Assembly: GCA_945876565.1 (NCBI GenBank)
Contig: CAMCOS010000005.1
Coordinates: 1 to 64,000, forward strand
Length of the DNA stretch: 64,000 bases
Source of the DNA: Lautropia mirabilis
GTDB lineage: Bacteria; Pseudomonadota; Gammaproteobacteria; Burkholderiales; Burkholderiaceae_B
Direction of reading: 5' to 3'
In this document: in pieces, positions 27,913 to 34,998 of the stretch
Layout of the letters: each line of letters opens with the position of its first letter
Numbering within the stretch: the first letter of the stretch is position 1
Notes under the pieces: model-generated
Told to the model about the DNA's origin: nothing
What the model saw: the letters and a program-made list of their open reading frames with translations, nothing else
The model's database searches: none
Made by a program: the position numbers and the translations under genes

Positions 27913-28530
27913 TTAGCCGATTTGGGAGTTGTGAAGCAACTTACCCAAGTCTTTGCGAACTTTGAGGGGATCTGGGTCCTGTGGATACTGCATCATGAGA
28001 TTGCCCAGTGGGTCAATGATCCAAATGGGCTCGAGCAGTTCGGCTTGATCGCCTGCCGGGAGGTCTTTGCCAGCCAGAAACGCATCTAGCTGCTGCGGGT
28101 TGGCCCTGAGCATGATGGTGCCAGCATAAGCTTCAAGCACCTGTTCGGGAACCGGTGCATCGTCAGTCACGAACCAGACGCGACTAACACGTTTAACGTT
28201 TTTACCGGTCATTGCGTGTGTGTTGCGCAAAATAAAAAGCTTTTTAGCGCATGATTCCGGACAGGCTGCCTCATCGGCTGCGACCAACAGCCACTGCCCC
28301 TTGAGCTCGTTCAAGTCAAACGGTTGGCCATCCAGTGTTGTGACGGGCAATTGTTCATTGGTGGGTAAGGGCCGTTGCGGATCCAGGATTGTTCCATAGT
28401 TGGTCGAGCCGCTAGGCTGCCATGATGGGTTGTAGTAAAGGATAAAAGCCGCGATCACAGGCGTGATACTGATGATCAAGATCAGTATCAAGGGACGGAT
28501 GGATCGAGACTTGGTAGGTGGTTGACTCAT
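27913..28530 (-). CDS. SCO-like membrane-anchored thioredoxin-fold protein of the oxidase locus
   Basis: 205 residues from the ATG at 28530 (a TTG sits one codon upstream). One membrane anchor (about residues 12-32) precedes a periplasmic thioredoxin-like domain with a CPESC motif (C90, C94), LVAADEAAC context and WFVTDDAPVP. The pair of cysteines is spaced as in SCO proteins, but the His ligand expected after the central strand appears to be Leu (LLEPIWIIDPLG). It may be a thiol reductase acting on CuA cysteines rather than a copper carrier; this is inference. It lies between SURF1 and ctaA and is conserved there in related bacteria. Confidence 0.75.
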   Translation of the reverse strand: MSQPPTKSRSIRPLILILIISITPVIAAFILYYNPSWQPSGSTNYGTILDPQRPLPTNEQLPVTTLDGQPFDLNELKGQWLLVAADEAACPESCAKKLFILRNTHAMTGKNVKRVSRVWFVTDDAPVPEQVLEAYAGTIMLRANPQQLDAFLAGKDLPAGDQAELLEPIWIIDPLGNLMMQYPQDPDPLKVRKDLGKLLHNSQIG

Positions 28531-28541
28531 CAATTACAATC

Positions 28542-29372
28542 TCAATTTACGGGTTCGATTTTCGCACGGCGCCGCGAGCGCCACAGTAATACGCCCATGG
28601 CAACAAAGGCAATAACAGAAAAACTAAACCACTGCATCGCGTAGCCGATGTTGGTGTCAGCATCAATCGATGGTGTTGGCCATTGTTGTTTGAGCGCCTG
28701 GGCATCACTGGCATTCGTTTGCATCAAAACAACAGGCAAAAACTTTAAACCAGTTGCTTCAGACATGGCATCGATAGAAACGTTCTGCAGTTGGGTTAAC
28801 TTTTTCAGGTTAACAGCAGTCCTTTCTGGACCATCTTCACTCACAGCCACAGGCCTTATCGAGTGTCCGTCGTCCTTGGCCAGTTCGTACAGTTGAGGAA
28901 CCCGCATGGCGAGTTCACCTGCTACCGTGATGCGGTCAGATCCTTGCGTGATCACTGGAAACGGATTGTATTGACCAATAGGTCGAGCCACCCAGCCGCG
29001 CAACACCAGAATTGCCAGGTTTGGCGAGAGTTTGAGCGGCGTTGCTAACCAAAACCCAGGTTTTCCATCTAGATTTCGGTTATCTAGCAGTACGCTAAAT
29101 TGCGGCATCCATTGGCCGGTGGCTTGGGCAGACTGCCAGGGTTTGAGTGCAGTTGGATCCACCGTTTCACTTAACTCGGTGGGTGCCGATTGTCGACCTG
29201 ACTCAATCATGGCCGCCACGTCACGCCGTTGGTCTGCACGGTCAAGCTGCCAATTGCCCAAACCCACGAAAATTGTCCCAATCACTCCTAGCAACACCAC
29301 AGCCAACCAAACTCGACGATTGGCCGGGGCTTTCGATGTCTGAAGTTGGTTATTGTGCGGGGTGTCTGCCAT
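28542..29372 (-). CDS. SURF1-family cytochrome oxidase biogenesis protein
   Basis: 276 residues with an N-terminal membrane helix (about 22-42) containing GLGNWQLDRADQR, a periplasmic domain with VLLDNRNLDGKPGFWLATPL and LVLRGWVARP, and a C-terminal helix preceded by NIGYAMQWFSFSVIAF. This is the SURF1/Shy1 layout. The protein helps insert heme a into subunit I. It is 11 bases upstream of the SCO-like gene. Confidence 0.93.
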   Translation of the reverse strand: MADTPHNNQLQTSKAPANRRVWLAVVLLGVIGTIFVGLGNWQLDRADQRRDVAAMIESGRQSAPTELSETVDPTALKPWQSAQATGQWMPQFSVLLDNRNLDGKPGFWLATPLKLSPNLAILVLRGWVARPIGQYNPFPVITQGSDRITVAGELAMRVPQLYELAKDDGHSIRPVAVSEDGPERTAVNLKKLTQLQNVSIDAMSEATGLKFLPVVLMQTNASDAQALKQQWPTPSIDADTNIGYAMQWFSFSVIAFVAMGVLLWRSRRRAKIEPVN

Positions 29373-29435
29373 AATGATCGCTTGTTTAATTAATGCCGCA
29401 TTGTCGAATGATAGGCAGTGCGGTACGAGAGTCTT

Positions 29436-29639
29436 ATGCGAATTTTTGTTGCATTGGTGTTTATTGGCATTATTGCGAGTCTTGGTTCTGCCTTGTTCTA
29501 TCTTATGAAAGACAAGGGTGGTTCGAACCGAACTGTCAACGCGCTCACCATCCGAATTGGCCTTTCCGTGGTGCTATTTTTGCTGCTGTTGCTGGCCCAC
29601 CACCTTGGTTGGATCAGAAGCACTGGCTTCACACCTTGA
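29436..29639 (+). CDS. Small twin-transmembrane protein, DUF2909
   Basis: 67 residues from the ATG at 29436 (a GTG 18 bases upstream is less likely). Two hydrophobic helices (residues about 2-22 and 40-60) are joined by a polar loop with MKDKGGSNRTVNALTIRI, the DUF2909 pattern. It lies inside the cytochrome oxidase locus but on the opposite strand, facing away from SURF1. It is probably an inner-membrane assembly or small accessory protein; function is unknown. Confidence 0.8.
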   Translation: MRIFVALVFIGIIASLGSALFYLMKDKGGSNRTVNALTIRIGLSVVLFLLLLLAHHLGWIRSTGFTP

Positions 29640-29705
29640 GCACCAGTCAATGACTGTCTGATGCGGCCTGCTGGTCGTCTGACCTAGTGCTTCAGATCAA
29701 AAAAG

Positions 29706-29733
29706 AAAAAGGGCCATCAACTGGCCCTTTTTT
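29706..29733. terminator. Bidirectional terminator between DUF2909 and ctaE
   Basis: An inverted repeat of AAAAAGGGCCA and TGGCCCTTTTT with a TCAAC loop has A-runs on one side and T-runs on the other, so it can stop transcripts from both strands. It lies in the short gap between two convergent genes. Confidence 0.9.
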
Positions 29734-29748
29734 GTACTCCGGGCTTAC

Positions 29749-30624
29749 TTAGAACCAGTACACGAAGATATACAAACCAAGCCAGACAACGTCAACAAAG
29801 TGCCAATACCAAGCGGCGCCTTCAAAACCGAAATGGTTATCTGCGGTGAAGTGGCCTTTCATCATTCGTCCAAGCATCACGGCCAGCATGGTTGCACCCA
29901 GGATCACGTGAAATCCGTGGAATCCCGTGAGCATGAAGAACAGCGAACCAAACGCACCAGAGTCGAATCGCAAATTCAGACCAGTGTAAGCATAGTAGTA
30001 CTCGTAAGCCTGACAGCTGACGAAAATAAAGCCCAGCACGATCGTTGAGAGCAACCAGAATTTGGCTTTGCCTAAGTGGTTCTCGCGCAGCGCGTGGTGA
30101 GAAATGGTCAATGTCACGCCGGAAGCAAGCAACAGTGCGGTGTTTATCGTGGGCAACCAGAAGGGCCCCATGGTTTGGAACTGCTCTACCACGCCCGCAG
30201 GACCCAAGTTCGGCCATGCTGCACTGAAGTCGGGCCAAAGCATGAGTTGGTGATCCAAGTCACCAAGCCACGGTGTTGTTACTGTGCGGGTGTACCACAG
30301 CGCACCAAAGAATGCCGCAAAGAACATGACTTCAGAGAAGATGAACCAGCTCATACTCCAGCGATAGGACACGTCGATACGTTTGCTGTTTAAGCCAATT
30401 TGCGCTTCGTGGATCGCGTCGCCAAACCACTGCCAGAGCACCACGGTTAGGGCCAGTACACCAAATAGAACGGCCCACATGCCAATGGCCATCTGGTTAA
30501 CCCAAGCCGCTGCACCCAGCATGGTAATGAGCAAGGCAGCACTGGCACGAACCGGATGAGCCGAGTCCGCTGGAACGTAGTAGTAAGGTGCCTCTTTGGT
30601 GGCGCTGGCGTGGCTTGCGCTCAT
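29749..30624 (-). CDS. ctaE: Cytochrome c oxidase subunit III
   Basis: 291 residues, seven predicted membrane segments. The family markers include WFIFSEVMFFAAFFGALWY, LLLASGVTLTISHHAL, LTGFHGFHVILG and WYWHFVDVVWLGLYIFVY at the C-terminus. Subunit III stabilises the aa3 oxidase core. It lies after DUF2970 on the same strand; the expected ctaG between the small proteins and ctaE is not present. Confidence 0.96.
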   Translation of the reverse strand: MSASHASATKEAPYYYVPADSAHPVRASAALLITMLGAAAWVNQMAIGMWAVLFGVLALTVVLWQWFGDAIHEAQIGLNSKRIDVSYRWSMSWFIFSEVMFFAAFFGALWYTRTVTTPWLGDLDHQLMLWPDFSAAWPNLGPAGVVEQFQTMGPFWLPTINTALLLASGVTLTISHHALRENHLGKAKFWLLSTIVLGFIFVSCQAYEYYYAYTGLNLRFDSGAFGSLFFMLTGFHGFHVILGATMLAVMLGRMMKGHFTADNHFGFEGAAWYWHFVDVVWLGLYIFVYWF

Positions 30625-30675
30625 GGTTGATCTCCTGAGTACTGCTTTTATAAATTAATCACAACCGCCGTTAGC

Positions 30676-30918
30676 TTAAGTAACAGCACTATTAACGACC
30701 CACTGAACGAGCAACAAAAGCGAGCCAACAAAAACGACCCCGAATATCAGTCCAGTCAGGATGACGTAAACCGGGTTTAACTTGGCAATATCATCCTTAA
30801 GCCCAACGCTTTTTCTGACGCCAAACATGGCCCACAAAACCGCTTTAAGCGTCTGCAGAAAGTTCAGCTTGCGCTGACTGCTTTCTGCCAAGCCATTGCT
30901 TGTTTGTTGACTGGTCAT
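30676..30918 (-). CDS. DUF2970 small membrane protein
   Basis: 80 residues: a polar N-terminus with KLNFLQTLKAVLWAMFGVRK, then one C-terminal membrane helix (ILTGLIFGVVFVGSLLLLV). This is the DUF2970 pattern, conserved within betaproteobacterial cytochrome oxidase loci. Its ATG overlaps the stop of the 38-residue gene upstream (ATGA), showing translational coupling. Function is not known beyond likely oxidase assembly. Confidence 0.88.
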   Translation of the reverse strand: MTSQQTSNGLAESSQRKLNFLQTLKAVLWAMFGVRKSVGLKDDIAKLNPVYVILTGLIFGVVFVGSLLLLVQWVVNSAVT

Positions 30919-31031
30919 CCCAATTGACCACCGATCAACTGCCTAGCAATGACCCATACAAACACCGCAACCACAAACACAAGGAATATAAGCCCGGCCT
31001 TTTTGTTTTTGCGGCGTTGTTCTGGTGTCAT
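30915..31031 (-). CDS. Cytochrome oxidase small assembly protein, 38 residues
   Basis: A short frame from ATG at 31031 to TGA at 30915 encodes 38 residues: a basic start (MTPEQRRKNKKAG) followed by one hydrophobic helix rich in Val/Phe (LIFLVFVVAVFVWVIA) and a short RQLIGGQLG tail. It fits the very small single-helix proteins found between ctaD and the downstream oxidase genes in Burkholderiales. Its stop overlaps the DUF2970 start, which strongly supports translation. Its probable role is assembly of the oxidase. Confidence 0.85.
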   Translation of the reverse strand: MTPEQRRKNKKAGLIFLVFVVAVFVWVIARQLIGGQLG

Positions 31032-31081
31032 TTATTCCAACTAAGAGTCAAGTACGTAATGATCCTGGTGTAAGCGATGCC

Positions 31082-32701
31082 TTATCGAACCACGGGTGGT
31101 GTTTCGAAGGTGTGGAACGGTGCTGGTGACGGTACCGTCCACTCAAGCCCTTCCGCAGCTTCCCACGGTTTGGCAGCAGCAACTTCACCCTTGCCAGCGT
31201 ATGCTTTTAGCACAAGGTACATGAAGATCAACTGCGAGAAGCCGAACCAGAAAGCACCAATGGTCGCAATCATGTGGAAATCCGTGAACTGAGTGGCGTA
31301 GTCCGCATAACGACGTGGCATGCCAGCCAACCCCAGGAAGTGCATCGGAAAGAACGTGACGTTAAACGAAATCATGCTCATCCAGAAGTGCCATTTACCC
31401 AGGCGCTCGTCGTACATGCGGCCAGTCCACTTGGGCAACCAGTAGTAGGCACCGGCAAACAACGCAAACAGTGAGCCAGCAACCAGCACGTAATGGAAGT
31501 GAGCGACCACGTAGTAGGTGTCATGGACCTGAATATCAATCGGTGCAACGGAGAGGATCAGACCGGTAAAGCCGCCAATCGTGAATACGAAGATAAAGCC
31601 GATCGCAAACAGCATGGGGGTCTCAAACGTCATGGAGCCCTTCCACATGGTTGCCACCCAGTTAAACACCTTAACGCCAGTCGGAATCGAGATCAGCATC
31701 GTGGCGTACATAAAGTACAGCTGAGCAGTCACTGGCATGCCGGTGGTGAACATGTGGTGGGCCCAGACGATGAATGACAGGATTGCGATCGACGCTGTGG
31801 CATAAACCATCGAGGCGTAACCAAACAGTGGCTTACGCGCAAATGCTGGGACGATGGCAGAGATGATGCCAAACGCCGGCAGAATCATGATGTAAACCTC
31901 GGGGTGCCCGAAAAACCAAAAAATGTGCTGATACAGCACTGGGTCACCGCCCATGGCAGCGTTAAAAAAGCCAGTGCCGAAATGACGGTCCGTCAGAATC
32001 ATGGTGATGGCGGCAGCCAATACGGGCATCACAGCGATCAACAAGTACGCGGTGATCAACCAGGTCCAGCAGAACAGAGGCATTTTCATCAGTGTCATGC
32101 CAGGTGCGCGCATGTTCAAGATGGTTACGATGATGTTGATTGCACCCATGATGGAGGAAGCACCCATGATGTGAATCGCGAAAATCGCCAGATCCATGCC
32201 AGGACCCATTTGGAGGGACAGTGGGGCGTAGAGCGTCCAGCCGGCCGCGGTGGCGCCACCAGGCACAAAAAATGATGCGGTCAAGAGCACAGCAGCCACT
32301 GGCAGCAGCCAGAAGCTGAAGTTGTTCATGCGGGCAAATGCCATGTCAGAGGCACCGATCTGCAGTGGGATCATCCAGTTCGCAAAACCCACAAAGGCCG
32401 GCATGATAGCGCCGAACACCATGATTAAACCGTGCATCGTGGTGAACTGGTTAAACAGTTCAGGTTGGAAAAATTGCAGTCCGGGCACGAATAGCTCGGT
32501 GCGCAACAGCAAAGCCAACACGCCGCCTTCGAGGAACATCACAAAGGAGAATATGAGATACATCGTCCCAATGTCTTTGTGGTTGGTTGCAAACAACCAG
32601 CGGCGCCAGCCGTGTGGCACGCCATGGGCGTGATCGTCATGGTGACCGTGCGAAAGGTCTTCGCCTTTGCCTGGAATGGTATCAATGGTTACGCTACTCA
32701 T
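31082..32701 (-). CDS. ctaD: Cytochrome c oxidase subunit I (aa3-type)
   Basis: 539 residues with 12 membrane helices. Heme and CuB ligands are visible: [10 protein letters not shown] (low-spin heme His), [13 protein letters not shown] (CuB His with cross-linked Tyr), WAHHMFTTG (CuB histidines) and [11 protein letters not shown] (heme a3/a His). The HPEVY motif marks the A-type, D/K-channel heme-copper oxidases. It catalyses oxygen reduction coupled to proton pumping. It lies 94 bases after ctaC. Confidence 0.97.
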   Translation of the reverse strand: MSSVTIDTIPGKGEDLSHGHHDDHAHGVPHGWRRWLFATNHKDIGTMYLIFSFVMFLEGGVLALLLRTELFVPGLQFFQPELFNQFTTMHGLIMVFGAIMPAFVGFANWMIPLQIGASDMAFARMNNFSFWLLPVAAVLLTASFFVPGGATAAGWTLYAPLSLQMGPGMDLAIFAIHIMGASSIMGAINIIVTILNMRAPGMTLMKMPLFCWTWLITAYLLIAVMPVLAAAITMILTDRHFGTGFFNAAMGGDPVLYQHIFWFFGHPEVYIMILPAFGIISAIVPAFARKPLFGYASMVYATASIAILSFIVWAHHMFTTGMPVTAQLYFMYATMLISIPTGVKVFNWVATMWKGSMTFETPMLFAIGFIFVFTIGGFTGLILSVAPIDIQVHDTYYVVAHFHYVLVAGSLFALFAGAYYWLPKWTGRMYDERLGKWHFWMSMISFNVTFFPMHFLGLAGMPRRYADYATQFTDFHMIATIGAFWFGFSQLIFMYLVLKAYAGKGEVAAAKPWEAAEGLEWTVPSPAPFHTFETPPVVR

Positions 32702-32795
32702 GCTTTCTCCTGACTGCCATCGGCGGTTAGAGTGCCCAACTGGGGCAGTGTCTCTATATCTTATCCAAGAATCTTAAAAATACGGTAGTTTTAAA

Positions 32796-33944
32796 TCATC
32801 GTGCTGCTTGTACTTGGGAGGGCTGGACCACGGCATCAGCGCCTTTACCAGAATTGCCCCATGACTGACGGGTGTAGGTAATCACTCCCGCAAGATCGAC
32901 ATCACTGAGGCCCGCATACGATTGCATCGCTGTGCCAGGCTTGCCCTTGAGCAGGATTTCAATCTGACCAGCCATTGGACCCATCACGATTTGGCTACCG
33001 TCGAGCGCTGGAAACGCCGGTGGTACACCTTTGCCAGTTGCCTGATGGCACGCCAAACACTGAGCATTGTAGAGGGTTTGACCACGGGCAACGAGCTCCT
33101 CCGAGCTCCACTGTTTGTTTGGGTCATCTGCTGCAGCGGTCAGCGCACCCTGCTTATCTTTAGCCCAAGCCACGTAGTCTTGCTCAGAAACGACCTTCAC
33201 CACGATAGGCATGAAGGCGTGGTCTTTGCCGCACAGCTCAGCACACTGACCGCGGTATTCACCAACCTGCTCTGCCCGGAACCAAGTGTCACGCAAGAAC
33301 CCAGGGATGGCGTCCTGCTTGACGCCAAGGTCTGGCACCATCCAAGAGTGAATCACATCACCTGCGGTGACAACCATGCGTACTTTTTTGCCAACGGGCA
33401 CCACTAGGGGGTTGTCAACCTCCATCAAGTAGAACTCACTCTTGGGCTCGAGGTTGTAGATCTGTGTGGTCGGGGTCGTCAGGTTGGACAGAAAGCTGAC
33501 GCCTTCGGCGGGGCCGTCGATGTACTCATAACCCCACTTCCACTGGTAACCGGTCACTTTGACAGTCAAGTCAGCACCCGACGTATCTTTCATGGCCACC
33601 ACTGTACGCGTGGCAGGCAAGGCCATGCCGATCACGATCAAAAACGGGATGACGGTCCAGGCAATCTCGACGCCAACGCTTTCATGGAAGGTGGCGGGTT
33701 TGGCGCCTTTGGATTTGCGGTGCGCCCAGATCGAGTAAAACATGACACCGAAAACGGCAATAAAAATCACCAAGCAGATTACTAGCATCATCCAGTGCAG
33801 CCAAGCCACATCACGAGCGATTTGGGTGACGCCGGTGGTCAAATTTAGCTGATTGACGTCTGGCCCGCCGGGCATGTTTACTTGTGCCGCAGCCATGCCA
33901 GACACCGTTAAAGCACAGGCAAGAACCAACCCTTTGAACTTCAT
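32796..33944 (-). CDS. ctaC: Cytochrome c oxidase subunit II with fused C-terminal cytochrome c
   Basis: About 382 residues from the ATG at 33944, which has GAGGTG six bases upstream; the frame continues to 34037 but those extra residues precede the signal peptide. The order is a signal peptide (FKGLVLACALTVSGMAAAQ), two membrane helices, a cupredoxin domain with the CuA site CAELCGKDHAFMP (preceded by His in DVIHSWMVPD), then a cytochrome c domain with CLACH and a likely Met ligand in GPMAGQI or MQSYAG. This caa3-like fusion passes electrons from cytochrome c to CuA and on to subunit I. Confidence 0.95.
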   Translation of the reverse strand: MKFKGLVLACALTVSGMAAAQVNMPGGPDVNQLNLTTGVTQIARDVAWLHWMMLVICLVIFIAVFGVMFYSIWAHRKSKGAKPATFHESVGVEIAWTVIPFLIVIGMALPATRTVVAMKDTSGADLTVKVTGYQWKWGYEYIDGPAEGVSFLSNLTTPTTQIYNLEPKSEFYLMEVDNPLVVPVGKKVRMVVTAGDVIHSWMVPDLGVKQDAIPGFLRDTWFRAEQVGEYRGQCAELCGKDHAFMPIVVKVVSEQDYVAWAKDKQGALTAAADDPNKQWSSEELVARGQTLYNAQCLACHQATGKGVPPAFPALDGSQIVMGPMAGQIEILLKGKPGTAMQSYAGLSDVDLAGVITYTRQSWGNSGKGADAVVQPSQVQAAR

Positions 33945-34209
33945 CATGTTCACCTCGAGACAATGCATATCGCACAAAACTACACCACATCCGACGAGTA
34001 GTTCGAACAGACGCTTCTCTAAAATTTTGGAGCGCAAATTTCCAACAACAAAAAATTCTTGCCCGTCAGATCTAATTTAGTCTGGATTTGTAATTAGTCA
34101 ATGAATCGCCGGATTATAGCCAAGGTCGCGGTCCTTAAACCATAGACGGTTACAATTCCAATCATATTTTTGGTATCCCTTAGACAAACATCGTGTTTTT
34201 GGTGAAATT

Positions 34210-34998
34210 TTGAGCACCGACCAGCTGCTAGCGTACTTAACAAGCCTTGAGCAGATTGCCAGGCAAAGCCCCGAGGATGGGTCGGTACCCTTCGTGATAG
34301 GAAAAAGGCAATGCGGCTTTGTTAGTCCCCGTGCTGCGACGGTTTTGAAGGGGCAGTGTCTTGCGTTAAATCAAGATGGCCGCATTGTCCTTAGCCAAGA
34401 AGACGCTTTGGATGAGCAGCTTGCCCGGATTGCCCAAACCTTGCTTGAAGGTGGGTGCATCTCAAAATGGCGTGGTGAATTGCTCGATGTGTGGTGCGAT
34501 AACAACGTAGTTGGAGCCATTGAGCGTGGCGCTGTGCGGTCACTGGGGTTACTGACACGGGCTGTGCACTTAAACGCTTGGTCAACAAACGGCGAACTCT
34601 GGGTTGCCCGGCGGGCGCTAGACAAGCCAACCGATCCAGGCATGTGGGATACGCTCGTCGGTGGTTTGGTTGGGTACGGCGAGAGCGATGAGTTGGCGCT
34701 CGAGCGGGAGTCAGCAGAAGAGGCGGGCTTGAGTCCGCTTCAAATTGTGCAGCGTGAACCGATTCAGAGCATCTACCAAATGAAGCGCAGAGTACCCGAG
34801 GGATTTCAGTGCGAAGAGGTGTTAACCAGTGATTGCGTCTTGGCCGACGACGTCGACCCACAGAACCAGGACGGTGAGGTCATGGAAATTGCGTGCCTCC
34901 CCATCCCTGAAATTGAGTCGATGTTGTTTTCTGGCCAATTCACGCTTGAGGCCAGTATTGTTATCGTTCAGAGCCTGCTGGCGCGTCAGGCTCTATAA
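34210..34998 (+). CDS. NUDIX hydrolase with N-terminal DUF4743 domain
   Basis: 262 residues from a TTG at 34210 (no ATG fits; GGTGA lies upstream). The first 110 residues match DUF4743; the rest is a NUDIX fold with a perfect Nudix box, GLVGYGE then RESAEEAGL at the required spacing. Members resemble plant and yeast proteins annotated as thiamine-diphosphate kinases, but the reaction is most likely hydrolysis of a nucleoside-diphosphate-linked compound. The last 38 bases overlap the end of the convergent antiporter gene. Confidence 0.88.
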   Translation: MSTDQLLAYLTSLEQIARQSPEDGSVPFVIGKRQCGFVSPRAATVLKGQCLALNQDGRIVLSQEDALDEQLARIAQTLLEGGCISKWRGELLDVWCDNNVVGAIERGAVRSLGLLTRAVHLNAWSTNGELWVARRALDKPTDPGMWDTLVGGLVGYGESDELALERESAEEAGLSPLQIVQREPIQSIYQMKRRVPEGFQCEEVLTSDCVLADDVDPQNQDGEVMEIACLPIPEIESMLFSGQFTLEASIVIVQSLLARQAL

